58,859 bases of DNA, from contig NZ_VSRL01000031.1 of NCBI RefSeq assembly GCF_012184385.1, positions 1 through 58,859 on the forward strand. The letters run 5' to 3'. This DNA comes from Lentzea indica (lineage in GTDB: Bacteria; Actinomycetota; Actinomycetes; Mycobacteriales; Pseudonocardiaceae). The position numbers and the translations under genes were made by a program. Positions 45,228 to 53,952 of this stretch are shown here, piece after piece; within the stretch, counting starts at the first letter, position 1; every line of letters begins with the position of its first letter. Below the pieces are notes generated by a model. It was not told where the DNA came from and did not search any database. It saw nothing but the letters and a program-made list of their open reading frames with translations.

Positions 45228-46999
45228 TGTCCGAGCACGTGCGCGGACGCGCGGGAGTCGTGGTCTCGCGGCTCGGTGCGCTCGTGCTGATCGTTGCGGT
45301 GGTGGGGCTGCTGCCCTGGTTGTCAGGGCGTGATCCAGCGTTGTCGGTGCTGCGGGCGCTGTCGGCCGAGCAGGAGCCGACACCGGAGGCCTTGGCCGCG
45401 GTACGCCGGCAGCTCGGCCTCGACGCCGGTCCCGTCGACCTGCTGGCCGGCTGGGTGTTCGGACTGATGCGTGGTGACCTCGGCCGATCGTGGATCAACG
45501 GCGCCGAGGTGCTGCCGGCCGTGCTGTCCGGTCTCGGGGTCTCGCTGACGCTGATGGCCGCGGCGTCCGTGGTCGCGCTCGTCGTGTCGTCAGCGCTGTG
45601 CCTGCCGGCCTTGATGCGCGGTGCACGCGGCGACACGGCAGGAGCGAGTGGTGCGACCGGTGCGGCGCTGGCCGCGCTGCCCGAGTTCCTGCTCGCCGCG
45701 GTGCTGCTGGTGACCCTGTCGGTGTGGCTCGGGTTGTTCCCGCCGTACGGCTGGGCAGGCCCGCACCACCTCGTGCTGCCCGCGCTCGCACTCGGCATCC
45801 CCGCGGGCGCGGTGCTGGGCACGCTGCTCGGTGACGCCGTTCCCGCGGTCTTCCGCGAGCCCTGGGTGGCGGTGTGGCGGTCGTGGGGCTGCACTCGATC
45901 GACCCTCGTCCGAGGAGTCCTGTGGCGTGCTCTGCCGCCGCTGCTGCCACAGGCAGGCTTGATCGTGGTCGGCCTGACCGGGGGAGCCGTGGCGGTGGAA
46001 ACCGTCTTCGCGGTTCCCGGCATCGGCCGGTCGGCGCTGGGAGCGGCGCGGGCGCAGGACCTGCCGATGCTGCAGGGTTGCGTGCTCGCACTCGTGCTGC
46101 TGGGCCTGGTGGCCGGCGCGGCCGTCGGTGTCGTGCGCCTGCGCATGCTCGGTCCGGCACTGCGGGACGCCGCGTTGTCGTTGCCCGCCCATTCCCGGCC
46201 GACGCCGGGCAAGTGGCACGTCGCGGTTCCCGTGGGGACCGCGGCGCTGATGGCGGTGGTGATCGGATGGGGCCTGGTGCGTGATCCCCTGAGGATCGAC
46301 ACCGCGGCCAGGCTCGCGTCACCGAGCCTGGCCCATCCGCTGGGCACGGACGGCCTCGGCCGCGACGTGCTGGCGCGGGTCGCGCACGGCGCACCGGCCA
46401 CGATCGGCGTGGCCGTCGCGGTCTGCGTGTGTTCCTACGTCGTCGCCATGGCCATCGGCTTCCTGCCGGGGATCGCGAGAGGTACGGCGGAGGCGACGAA
46501 CGCGGCTGCCGCCCGTGATCGCCGGCATCCTCGTGGCCGCCGTGCTGGGCCCCGGCACGATCGCGCCTCGCTCGCCGTCGCACCTGGTCTCGTGGCCCGC
46601 CTGGCCGCGCACGCCGCCGCACTGGTGGAACAGACGCGTGCTTCGGCCCACATCACCGCGCATCGCGCACTCGGGGCGTCACCGTCGCGGATCACGCTTC
46701 ACCACGTGCTCCCGGCCGTCGCGGGGCCGGTCGCCCGCAACGCTGTTCTGCGCCTGCCCGCCATCGCGCTGGGGCTGGCCTCGCTGGGATTCCTCGGTCT
46801 CGGCGCCCAGCCGCCCGCACCGGAGTGGGGTCTGATGCTGGCCGAGTCGCTGCCGTACGTCGAACGGGCGCCGTTCGCGGCGTTGAGCCCCGCGGTGATG
46901 CTGCTGATCGTCGCCGTTTTGACCATGTCGTTGTCCGCCTTGACTTTCCCGAGGTCCGCTCGGCGCCTGTGGCGGAGGAAGGCATCGCTGGACGCGTGA
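45227..46999 (+). CDS. fused DppB-DppC type ABC permease
   Basis: The 590-residue protein joins two permease domains normally encoded by separate genes. The N-half (to about 320) resembles DppB/NikB, with the loop WRSWGCTRSTLVRGVLWRAL and VETVFAVPGIGRS. The C-half resembles DppC/NikC, with HPLGTDGLGRDVLARV and HRALGASPSRITLHHVLPA. About 20 residues near 427-447 are out of register: the adjacent frame reads LPPVIAGILVAAVLGPGTIA, expected for a DppC helix. This suggests two compensating single-base changes near 46505 and 46567. ATG 45227 is chosen over GTG 45224 for its TGATG coupling. No ATPase gene follows. Confidence 0.78.
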   Translation: MSEHVRGRAGVVVSRLGALVLIVAVVGLLPWLSGRDPALSVLRALSAEQEPTPEALAAVRRQLGLDAGPVDLLAGWVFGLMRGDLGRSWINGAEVLPAVLSGLGVSLTLMAAASVVALVVSSALCLPALMRGARGDTAGASGATGAALAALPEFLLAAVLLVTLSVWLGLFPPYGWAGPHHLVLPALALGIPAGAVLGTLLGDAVPAVFREPWVAVWRSWGCTRSTLVRGVLWRALPPLLPQAGLIVVGLTGGAVAVETVFAVPGIGRSALGAARAQDLPMLQGCVLALVLLGLVAGAAVGVVRLRMLGPALRDAALSLPAHSRPTPGKWHVAVPVGTAALMAVVIGWGLVRDPLRIDTAARLASPSLAHPLGTDGLGRDVLARVAHGAPATIGVAVAVCVCSYVVAMAIGFLPGIARGTAEATNAAAARDRRHPRGRRAGPRHDRASLAVAPGLVARLAAHAAALVEQTRASAHITAHRALGASPSRITLHHVLPAVAGPVARNAVLRLPAIALGLASLGFLGLGAQPPAPEWGLMLAESLPYVERAPFAALSPAVMLLIVAVLTMSLSALTFPRSARRLWRRKASLDA

Positions 47000-47021
47000 C
47001 ACCGGGTGCGCGTTGCGGGAT

Positions 47022-47035
47022 GTGAACGTTAACAC
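47022..47035. promoter_or_regulatory. LacI-type operator-like dyad, distal copy
   Basis: Read on the minus strand, GTGTTAACGTTCAC agrees with the esterase-proximal site (GTGTTAGCGTTAAC) at 12 of 14 positions. Confidence 0.4.
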
Positions 47036-47239
47036 CAGGGAAATGCGGCGGCAAGGCCCACTAAAACCGAGACAGACGATTGAAACGTATCAAATGTGGC
47101 CGCCGGGGGTGCGGCACCGGCGCTGACGACTGGCTTTGACCGTGGCCTCCGCAGGTCGACGCAAGACATATTGCGTTGCAGGACAGGGACTTCATCGCCC
47201 TGACGACTAGTGCGCGCGAGATGTTTTCCCTGCGAGTAG

Positions 47240-48400
<1,161 letters not shown>

Positions 48401-48498
48401 TCCTGTGGTCCTGCTCGGGTCAGTCCAACCAGCAGTGGAGGTCCTGACCGCGGTCAGGTGACGGCGCGCCGCGGAAGGCATCCGCGGCGGCGCCCGAC

Positions 48499-48699
48499 TC
48501 AGGAAGTGCCGGCGTACGAGTGCAAGCCGGAGATCGCCAGGTTGATGAAGAAGAGGTTGAACAGCACGGCGATCATCCCGATGACGTTGATCCACGCGGC
48601 GGGCTTGCCGCGCCATCCGGCGGTCGAGCGGGCGTGCAGGTAAGCGACATAGCAAACCCACGAGACGAACGCGACCGTCTCCTTGGGATCCCAGCCCCA
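48499..48699 (-). pseudogene. ccsB: ccsB (ResC/CcsA-like) 3' part, split by an IS605-type element
   Basis: The last 66 residues of a cytochrome c biogenesis protein begin WGWDPKETVAFVSWVCYVAY, the end of the conserved Trp-rich WWD haem-handling motif. They continue with the final membrane helix VIGMIAVLFNLFFINLAISG. The 5' part is at 50373-51011. Joined directly, the parts give GRYWGWDPKE in frame and a 279-residue protein. CcsB works with ResB in System II to export haem and attach it to apocytochromes, so its loss would matter unless another copy exists. Confidence 0.85.
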
Positions 48700-48709
48700 T
48701 TGGCATCCT

Positions 48710-48721
48710 CTCCGGCCTAAA
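48710..48721. repeat. IS end motif, tnpB side
   Basis: CTCCGGCCTAAA sits at the tnpB stop codon and differs at one base from the motif at the other end (50336-50347). It is part of the hairpin that would form the 3' end of the TnpB guide RNA. Confidence 0.6.
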
Positions 48722-49945
48722 GGACGGAGATTCCCTCCACGCTGCGCGTGGAACACGCGGCGTCCGGGTGGGTTACCGCTTCGTCGCGCGGTGCCGGCAT
48801 CACTGCTGGTCTTACCTGCGCTCCACGGTCGTTGAAGTCCGCCTGCCCGGCGGCCTTGATGTTCTGCGCGGCGTTGACGTCCCGGTCGTGGGTGCTGCCG
48901 CACGGGCACACCCACGACCGGACATCCAGGGCCATTTTCTCGTTGATCCGGCCGCAGTCCGAGCACATGCGGGTGGACGGGAAGAACCGGTCCACCCTGG
49001 CGAAGGTGCGTCCGTGCCGGGCGGCCTTGTACTCCAGCATGCTGGTGAAGCCGGCCCAGCCCGCGTCGTGCACGGACTTCGCAAGCCGGGTCCGGCCGAG
49101 ACCGACGACGCACAGGTCCTCGACGTACACCGCTTGGTTGTCGCGGATGATCGCCGTGGACAGCTTGTGCTGCCAGTCCCGCCGGGTGTCGGCCACCCGC
49201 GCATGGGCGCGGGCTACCTTCACGACGGCTTTCTCACGCCTGTTCGATCCCTTGGTCTTGCGAGACAGATCCTGCTGCAGCCGCTTGAGCTTGCGCGCAG
49301 CCCTGCGCAGGAACTTCGGCGCGGCCACCTTCGTACCGTCCGAGAGGACGCGAAGTGGGTGAGCCCCAGGTCGATGCCGACTGCCGAGTCTGTCTCCGGC
49401 AACGGTTCGTCCGTGGTCCGTACTACGAACGACGCGAAGTACCGGCCGGCCGCGTCCCGGATCACCGTGACCGAGCTGGCCTCGGACGGCAGGCTGCGAG
49501 ACCAACGGACCTCCACGTCCCCGATCTTCGGCAACCGGAGCCGACCGTTGTCCAGCACCCTGAACCGACTGTTCCTGGTGAACCGGATGGCCTGCCGATT
49601 GTCCTTGCGCGACCGGAATCGGGGCGGCGCGACCGTGCGACCCTTGCGCTTGCCTGAGATGGAGGCGAAGAAATTGCGGTACGCCACGTTCAAGTCCGCG
49701 AGGGCCTGCTGCAACACCACCGACGACACCTCGCCCAGCCACGCCCGTTGCGGTGTGTCCTTGGCCAGGGTGATGACCTGCTTGGACAGGTCCCCGTCCG
49801 AGACGTGCTTCTCGCCGTTCTCCCGTGCCTGCCGGCGCAGCCTGAGTCCGTCGTTGAACACCACCCTGGCGCACCCGAACGACCGGGCCAGCGCCTCGCG
49901 CTGCCTGGCGTCCGGGTACATCCGGAAGTTGTAACGGAGCTGCAC
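48717..49945 (-). pseudogene. tnpB: tnpB, RNA-guided nuclease of the IS605 element, frameshifted
   Basis: Two frames together encode about 409 residues, the normal TnpB length. The N-terminal part reads QLRYNFRMYPDARQREALA and reaches the RuvC-I Asp in VGIDLGLTHFA. The second frame holds RuvC-II Glu in AVYVEDLCVVGLG, the zinc ribbon MCSDCG plus WVCPCG, and RuvC-III Asp in THDRDVNAAQNIKAAGQ. The shift is at about 49350, where one added G (minus strand) restores HFAVLSDGTKVAAPKFLR. All catalytic and zinc residues are kept. GTG 49945 starts the protein. TnpB nucleases use a guide RNA from the element end, here near 48700-48730. Confidence 0.82.
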
Positions 49946-49976
49946 AACGCCACCGTACCCATTGGGTAATGGCTGA

Positions 49977-50291
49977 TCTCGAAGGCATCCGCACTGGCAG
50001 GCACTGCGTTTGGTGTGCGCCGACTTCGAGACCGAGCTGGTCGAGTTCAACGGCGAGAACAACCACGTCCACCTGCTCGTGGACTTTCCGCCCAAAGTCG
50101 CCCTGGCGAAGCTGGTCAACTCCCTCAAGGGAGTCTCCAGCCGCCGGATGCGGCAGGAATTCCCAGACCTGCGACGGCACTACTACCGGGCCACCAAGCT
50201 CTGGTCGGGTTCGTACTTCGCCGGGTCCGTCGGCGGCGCCCCGCTCAGTGGCCTGCGTCAGTACATCGAGCAGCAAAACCGCCCGGCCTAG
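49977..50291 (+). pseudogene. tnpA: tnpA (IS200-like Y1 transposase), 5'-truncated
   Basis: The remaining reading frame of about 104 residues holds the HUH motif in FNGENNHVHLLVDFPP, PLVNSLKG-like helices (AKLVNSLKGVSSRRMRQEF) and the catalytic Tyr in SGLRQYIEQQNRP. Full-length TnpA proteins have about 35-45 more N-terminal residues. Here an in-frame stop at 49974-49976 and the adjacent tnpB start leave no room for them, so a deletion between the two genes is likely. The protein should be inactive. Confidence 0.8.
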
Positions 50292-50335
50292 GACACCGCC
50301 CAGGTCTTGACAGCCCTCTCAGCACGGGCCTTCAC

Positions 50336-50347
50336 CTCCGCCCTAAA
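50336..50347. repeat. IS end motif, tnpA side
   Basis: CTCCGCCCTAAA matches 11 of 12 bases of 48710-48721 and lies 25 bases inside the element border defined by ccsB. Confidence 0.6.
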
Positions 50348-50372
50348 GAGCCGAGCACAGGCCCACCTTCCG

Positions 50373-51011
50373 GTAGCGTCCCCAGGCGGCTTCGGCCCAC
50401 ACCGCGCCGGTGATGATCGCGAACGTGAGGGTCACGAAGCCGAACGTGCCGGTGCGGTAGGCGACGCGGTCGAGGTGCTCGGCGGGCGGAAGTCGTTTCA
50501 CCGGACGGTGTTCGGCCCACAGGTGCAGGGCGCTCACGATGCCGGACAACAGGAACACGCCACTGGCCATGATCGCGGCGGCGACGTGGATGGCGATCCA
50601 GTACGACCGCAGGGCGGGTTGCAGTGGTGCTACCTCGGCGTACAGCTGGTTGCCGCCGATGAACAGCAGCAACGCCAGCGGCAGCAACACGAACACCGAC
50701 AAGCGGCGAACGTTGTGCCGCCACACCAGGTACAGCCACGCCGCCACCGCGATGAGGCCGACGGACGACATGTACTCGTAGAGGTTGCCCCACGGAACCC
50801 GTTGCGCCGCAACACCTCGCAGCACCAAGGAACCCAGGTGCAGACCAGCGCCCAGCACGGTCAGCGCGACGCCCATCCTGCCGCATCGGATGGCGGCACG
50901 GGGTGCGCCGCCGGAGTAGCGGGTCAGCGACCACTCCGCGGCGCCCAGCAGCGCCGCGGCCATGTAGATCCCGAACGCGCTGGTGAACAGCCAGTCGCTG
51001 AGCAGGCTCAC
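50373..51011 (-). pseudogene. ccsB: ccsB (ResC/CcsA-like) 5' part, split by an IS605-type element
   Basis: The first 213 codons of the gene start at GTG 51011 (VSLLSDWLFTSAFGIYMAA). Membrane helices and the haem-ligand region VPWGNLYEYMSSVGLIAVAA follow, up to EAAWGRY, where the element enters. In the present sequence the frame runs 14 codons into the element and stops. The GTG overlaps the stop of the upstream membrane gene by 4 bases, so ccsB was the third gene of a membrane-protein operon. Confidence 0.85.
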
Positions 51012-51391
51012 GCGGTCCTCCGCAGCCACCACAGGCCGAGCACCGGCAGCACGAGCGGCACGAACCCGTACCCGATGCCGAAGAACGACCACACGGTCGC
51101 GTCCGGAAACGCCTGCGGCACAAGGAGACTCGTCAGGCCCACTAGCACGACGCCTGCGAGCTCGACCGAGCACGCGACGAGCGCGATCCGGCGTGACGTG
51201 CGGCCGCCCAGCGCGAGGGCGACGGTGGCCAGCACGTAGACGACGGCCGCGAACGCCGACAGCACGTAGGCGACCGGCGCATCGGAGAAGCGGGTGGCGA
51301 TCTGCACGGCCGACCGCGACGTGGCGGCGATCGCGAAGACGCCGTAGACGGTGATCAGCATCCGGCCGGGACCTTGGCGCGTCTCAGGCAT
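51008..51391 (-). CDS. four-helix integral membrane protein
   Basis: The 127-residue protein has predicted helices at about 10-30, 43-62, 70-90 and 95-122 (LITVYGVFAIAATSRSAVQI, YVLSAFAAVVYVLATVALAL, GFVPLVLPVLGLWWL). Family and function are not recognised. It overlaps the start of ccsB by 4 bases and the end of the next membrane protein by 8 bases, so it is part of one operon and may support cytochrome or respiratory assembly. Confidence 0.7.
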   Translation of the reverse strand: MPETRQGPGRMLITVYGVFAIAATSRSAVQIATRFSDAPVAYVLSAFAAVVYVLATVALALGGRTSRRIALVACSVELAGVVLVGLTSLLVPQAFPDATVWSFFGIGYGFVPLVLPVLGLWWLRRTA

Positions 51392-51764
51392 GGCCCGCCC
51401 AGATCTGGCCGAGGCGCACGATCATCACCGGGACGCTGAGGCAGGCCACCACCAGTACGCCCGCGCTCCACCGGGTGCGTTCGGCGGCCGACCACACGAC
51501 CGCGACCGGCAGGATCACCACCGGGCCGAGCAGGTAGCCGACGAACGACCAGCGCTCGATGTCGCGATCGGCACCGAGCAGCGCCACGACGCCGATGACG
51601 GCCTGGACGAGCAGTCCCACCTCGAGCACCGCGAGCCCTGCCACCAGGGTCCACGACAGCTTCGTCAGCGGTAGCAACGGTTTGTTGAGCGCGATCAGCA
51701 GCAGCGACCACGCGGCGCCGGCGAGCGCGAGCACGGTCAGCACCGTGGGCAACACATCGATCAT
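51384..51764 (-). CDS. four-helix integral membrane protein
   Basis: The 126-residue protein has four hydrophobic segments (LPTVLTVLALAGAAWSLLLI, LVAGLAVLEVGLLVQAVIGV, VGYLLGPVVILPVAVVW, AGVLVVACLSVPVMIV). It is not recognised as a named family. ATG 51764 is the first gene of the operon with the next membrane protein and ccsB. A large BlaI-type inverted repeat lies 20 bases upstream, suggesting repression by the adjacent BlaI. Confidence 0.7.
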   Translation of the reverse strand: MIDVLPTVLTVLALAGAAWSLLLIALNKPLLPLTKLSWTLVAGLAVLEVGLLVQAVIGVVALLGADRDIERWSFVGYLLGPVVILPVAVVWSAAERTRWSAGVLVVACLSVPVMIVRLGQIWAGHA

Positions 51765-51784
51765 GAGGCTCTTCCGTGGACGAA

Positions 51785-51830
51785 GGAGATCTACTACGGA
51801 ATGTAGCACTACGGCTTGTAGTAGATCTCC
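51785..51830. promoter_or_regulatory. BlaI-type operator with nested dyads
   Basis: A perfect 13-bp inverted repeat (GGAGATCTACTAC / GTAGTAGATCTCC) frames two inner copies of CTAC-N5-GTAG (CTACGGAATGTAG and CTACGGCTTGTAG). TACTAC...GTAGTA is the core of actinobacterial BlaI boxes. It separates the M56 protease gene from the membrane-protein operon and may also end the former's transcript. Confidence 0.65.
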
Positions 51831-51838
51831 GGCGGAGC

Positions 51839-52687
51839 TCAGAAGACCAGGAAGCTGAGCGGTGTCGACACCAGTGTCAGGCCACTGACCAGCGCCGTCC
51901 ACCGCTGCAACGCCGAGGCGCTGGTCCGGTTCGCGATGCGCTCCAGGCGTGCCGAGGCGGCTGTGATGCCCAGCGCGCCTGCGGGTGGGCTGGCCGTGAA
52001 CCGGTGGAGCGCAGAAGCGAGTGCTTCCGGGCCGTGTTCGCGGCAGGCGCGGTCGTCCGCTCGCATCTCGACGAGCAACGCGACCGCGTCCGCCACGCGT
52101 GGCGCGCACCGGCGCAGCGCGACGAACGGCAGCAGCACCAGGTCGTGCCGTTCGCGGGCATGGGACCGTTCGTGCGCCAGCACCGCGTGTAGCTCGGCGG
52201 TCGACAGGTTGCGCAACGCTCCCGTGCTCAGCACCACCGACGACGGCGTGCCCGGGAGGCAGTACGCCACCGCGACAGGATGGTCGACCACCAGCGCGCC
52301 CGGCGCGGCCTCGTCCGTGCGGCTGACCAGCGCCAGCACGTCCCGATGGCGCCGCCTGATCCGCGCGACCGTGAACCACGAGGTGACGAGCACCGCGACG
52401 AACGCGACCGGGACGGCGAGCCCGCCTGCCACCAGCACGTCCTGGGTCACAGTGGACAGTGGATCGCCCGCCCACGCGGACAGCGCTTCGGGGATGGGTG
52501 CGTCGTACGGGTCGAGGCCGAGCGTGATCAGCACGCCCGCCAGCGACAGCACCCACGTGGCCGCCAGCATCTGCCACAACGCGATGCCGGTGCCCGGTGC
52601 GCGCCACACCCATCGCGCCCTGACCAGGAGGTGTGCCGCCACCGGGCAGATGGCCAGCGTGACGACGAGGTGCAGTGCGGCGCTCAC
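51839..52687 (-). CDS. M56-family (BlaR1-like) membrane metalloprotease
   Basis: The 282-residue protein has membrane helices near the N-terminus and around residues 80-105. The zinc protease motif is AVLAHERSHARERHD (HExxH), with a downstream Glu in LVEMRADDRACREHG. It lacks the C-terminal penicillin-binding sensor domain of BlaR1, like the short mycobacterial BlaR homologues. It should cleave BlaI on a cell-wall or membrane signal. The start overlaps the blaI stop by 4 bases. Confidence 0.85.
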   Translation of the reverse strand: MSAALHLVVTLAICPVAAHLLVRARWVWRAPGTGIALWQMLAATWVLSLAGVLITLGLDPYDAPIPEALSAWAGDPLSTVTQDVLVAGGLAVPVAFVAVLVTSWFTVARIRRRHRDVLALVSRTDEAAPGALVVDHPVAVAYCLPGTPSSVVLSTGALRNLSTAELHAVLAHERSHARERHDLVLLPFVALRRCAPRVADAVALLVEMRADDRACREHGPEALASALHRFTASPPAGALGITAASARLERIANRTSASALQRWTALVSGLTLVSTPLSFLVF

Positions 52688-53046
52688 GTCTCGTCCTGCT
52701 TGTCGGCGAGCGCCTGCGACAGCATCTCGGCCTCAGGACTGCTCACCGACCGGGCGAAGTGGGTCAGGGCGGCCTCACGGTCGCCGGTGAGCGACAGCGC
52801 GTCGAGCATGAGCTGGGCGACGTACTCCTCACGGCTGGCGACGGGGGAGTACCGCCACGCCCGGCCATCGGCCTCGCGCTGGACGAAGCCCTTCGACGCG
52901 AGGCGGGTCAGGACGGTCATCACGGTGGTGTAGGCGAGGTCGCGCTTGGAGAGCGACTCCGCGACGTCGCGCACCAGCATCGGCGTGCGGCTGTCCCACA
53001 GGACCTCCATCGCCGCACGTTCCAGCTCACCCAGCTTGCTCAGCAC
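52684..53046 (-). CDS. blaI: BlaI/MecI-family repressor
   Basis: The 120-residue winged-helix protein (LGELERAAMEVLWDSRTPML, SKRDLAYTTVMTVLTRLASK, GFVQREADGRAWRYSPVASR) matches BlaI/MecI. Dimers bind TACTACA-N2-TGTAGTA-like sites and are removed by the partner M56 protease. The only clear operator I see is at 51785-51830 before the membrane/ccsB operon, not before blaI itself. Confidence 0.9.
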   Translation of the reverse strand: MLSKLGELERAAMEVLWDSRTPMLVRDVAESLSKRDLAYTTVMTVLTRLASKGFVQREADGRAWRYSPVASREEYVAQLMLDALSLTGDREAALTHFARSVSSPEAEMLSQALADKQDET

Positions 53047-53059
53047 GGCGTCGATGGTG

Positions 53060-53233
53060 TCAGGTCGGGGTGCGGCGCCGCCACAACCTGCGGACCACGA
53101 CGCCTGCGAGCAGGTGCGCCGCGATGGCGATCCCGGCGATCACGAGGCCGAGGCGATAGCCGAGTCCGATGTGGATGATCAGTCCGGCGAGCACGGCCAC
53201 CACGGTGAGCTTGCCGGCGAGCCGTCCCTTCAC
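53060..53233 (-). CDS. small two-helix membrane protein (57 aa)
   Basis: The gene has a GTG start at 53233 that shares GTGA with the stop of the upstream methyltransferase gene. It encodes KLTVVAVLAGLIIHIGLGY and LGLVIAGIAIAAHLLAGVVV, two hydrophobic helices, followed by the basic tail RRLWRRRT. Coupling and composition support a real gene. Its function is unknown; it may anchor or modulate the methyltransferase. Confidence 0.6.
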   Translation of the reverse strand: MKGRLAGKLTVVAVLAGLIIHIGLGYRLGLVIAGIAIAAHLLAGVVVRRLWRRRTPT

Positions 53234-53868
53234 AGCGGCTTGTCCGCCCGGACGCAGTGCAGGAACCAGCTGACCCGCGTGGTCGCCCCGAGATCGAATC
53301 CGGCGTCACGGAGCATGGGCGCGATCCGCTCGACCGGGTTGTCGCGCATCGTCTCGCCGGCCGCCGCGCCGACCAGGTGCCTGGCCAGACGTCCCTTGGG
53401 AGGCTGGAAGTCGGCGATGAGCACCCGGCCTCCATGGCGCAGGACCCGGAACATCTCCGCGAACGCCTGGCCTCTGGCCTCCTCGGGGATGTGATGGATC
53501 GCCAGGCTGGACAGCACGACGTCGAACGACGCGTCCGGCAGGTCCAGCGCCTCTGCTTTGCCGAGCACGAACGAGCAGTTGCCGCCTGCCCGCTTGCGTC
53601 GCGCTTCCTCGACCATCTGCTCGGACACGTCGACGCCGACCGCGCGTCCGCCTGGCGAAGCCTGCGCGGCGAGCGAGGTGAGGTAGCCGGGTCCGCAGCC
53701 CACGTCGAGCACCTCGTCGCCCACGCGTACGCCGGCGAGCGCGACGAGGCGCCCGAAGATGCGGCGTCGGCTGCCGGCGAATGCCAGGGCGGAGGCCAGT
53801 TCGTAAGCGCGAGCGTGGCGGATCGCGCCGGGAGCGCCTCCTGGCGACCTCTCGTGTGCCTTGTGCAT
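53230..53868 (-). CDS. class I SAM-dependent methyltransferase (UbiE-like)
   Basis: The 212-residue protein has the SAM-binding motif VLDVGCGPGYLTSLAA at about 47-62, an acidic loop GVDVSEQMVEEARRK, and DVVLSSLAIHHIPEEARGQA followed by RHGGRVLIADF, as in UbiE/MenG-type enzymes. Substrate unknown. It is divergent from a TetR gene with two clear operators between them, so it is probably the direct target of that repressor. Confidence 0.85.
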   Translation of the reverse strand: MHKAHERSPGGAPGAIRHARAYELASALAFAGSRRRIFGRLVALAGVRVGDEVLDVGCGPGYLTSLAAQASPGGRAVGVDVSEQMVEEARRKRAGGNCSFVLGKAEALDLPDASFDVVLSSLAIHHIPEEARGQAFAEMFRVLRHGGRVLIADFQPPKGRLARHLVGAAAGETMRDNPVERIAPMLRDAGFDLGATTRVSWFLHCVRADKPL

Positions 53869-53883
53869 CGTCTGCTCCTCTAA

Positions 53884-53930
53884 CTTAGTGACGACTAAGT
53901 CGTGATGGCGCGAGCTTAGTCACGACTAAG
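53884..53930. promoter_or_regulatory. paired TetR operators
   Basis: CTTAGTGACGACTAAG (53884-53899) and CTTAGTCACGACTAAG (53915-53930) are near-identical palindromes 31 bases apart, about three helical turns. They lie between the methyltransferase and TetR genes, so they probably control both. Confidence 0.75.
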
Positions 53931-53952
53931 TAGAGGTGTCTAGGATGCTTCC

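Larger units (their letters stand above)
48700..50372. mobile_element. IS605-type insertion sequence (IS200/IS605 family), 1673 bp
   Basis: The element carries tnpB on the minus strand and a divergent tnpA on the plus strand, the IS605 arrangement. The borders are defined by the broken ccsB gene: removing 48700-50372 restores the frame and the conserved motif exactly, with no target duplication, as expected for the family's single-strand transposition. Both ends share CTCCGSCCTAAA (48710-48721 and 50336-50347). At the tnpB end, TCTCCG and CGGAGA form a subterminal hairpin. tnpA lacks its 5' part, so the copy is not self-mobile. Confidence 0.85.

Noticed and set aside
53829-53842. CebR-like sequence CGGGAGCGCCTCCT
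   Set aside because: It lies inside the methyltransferase coding region and breaks the palindrome at several positions.
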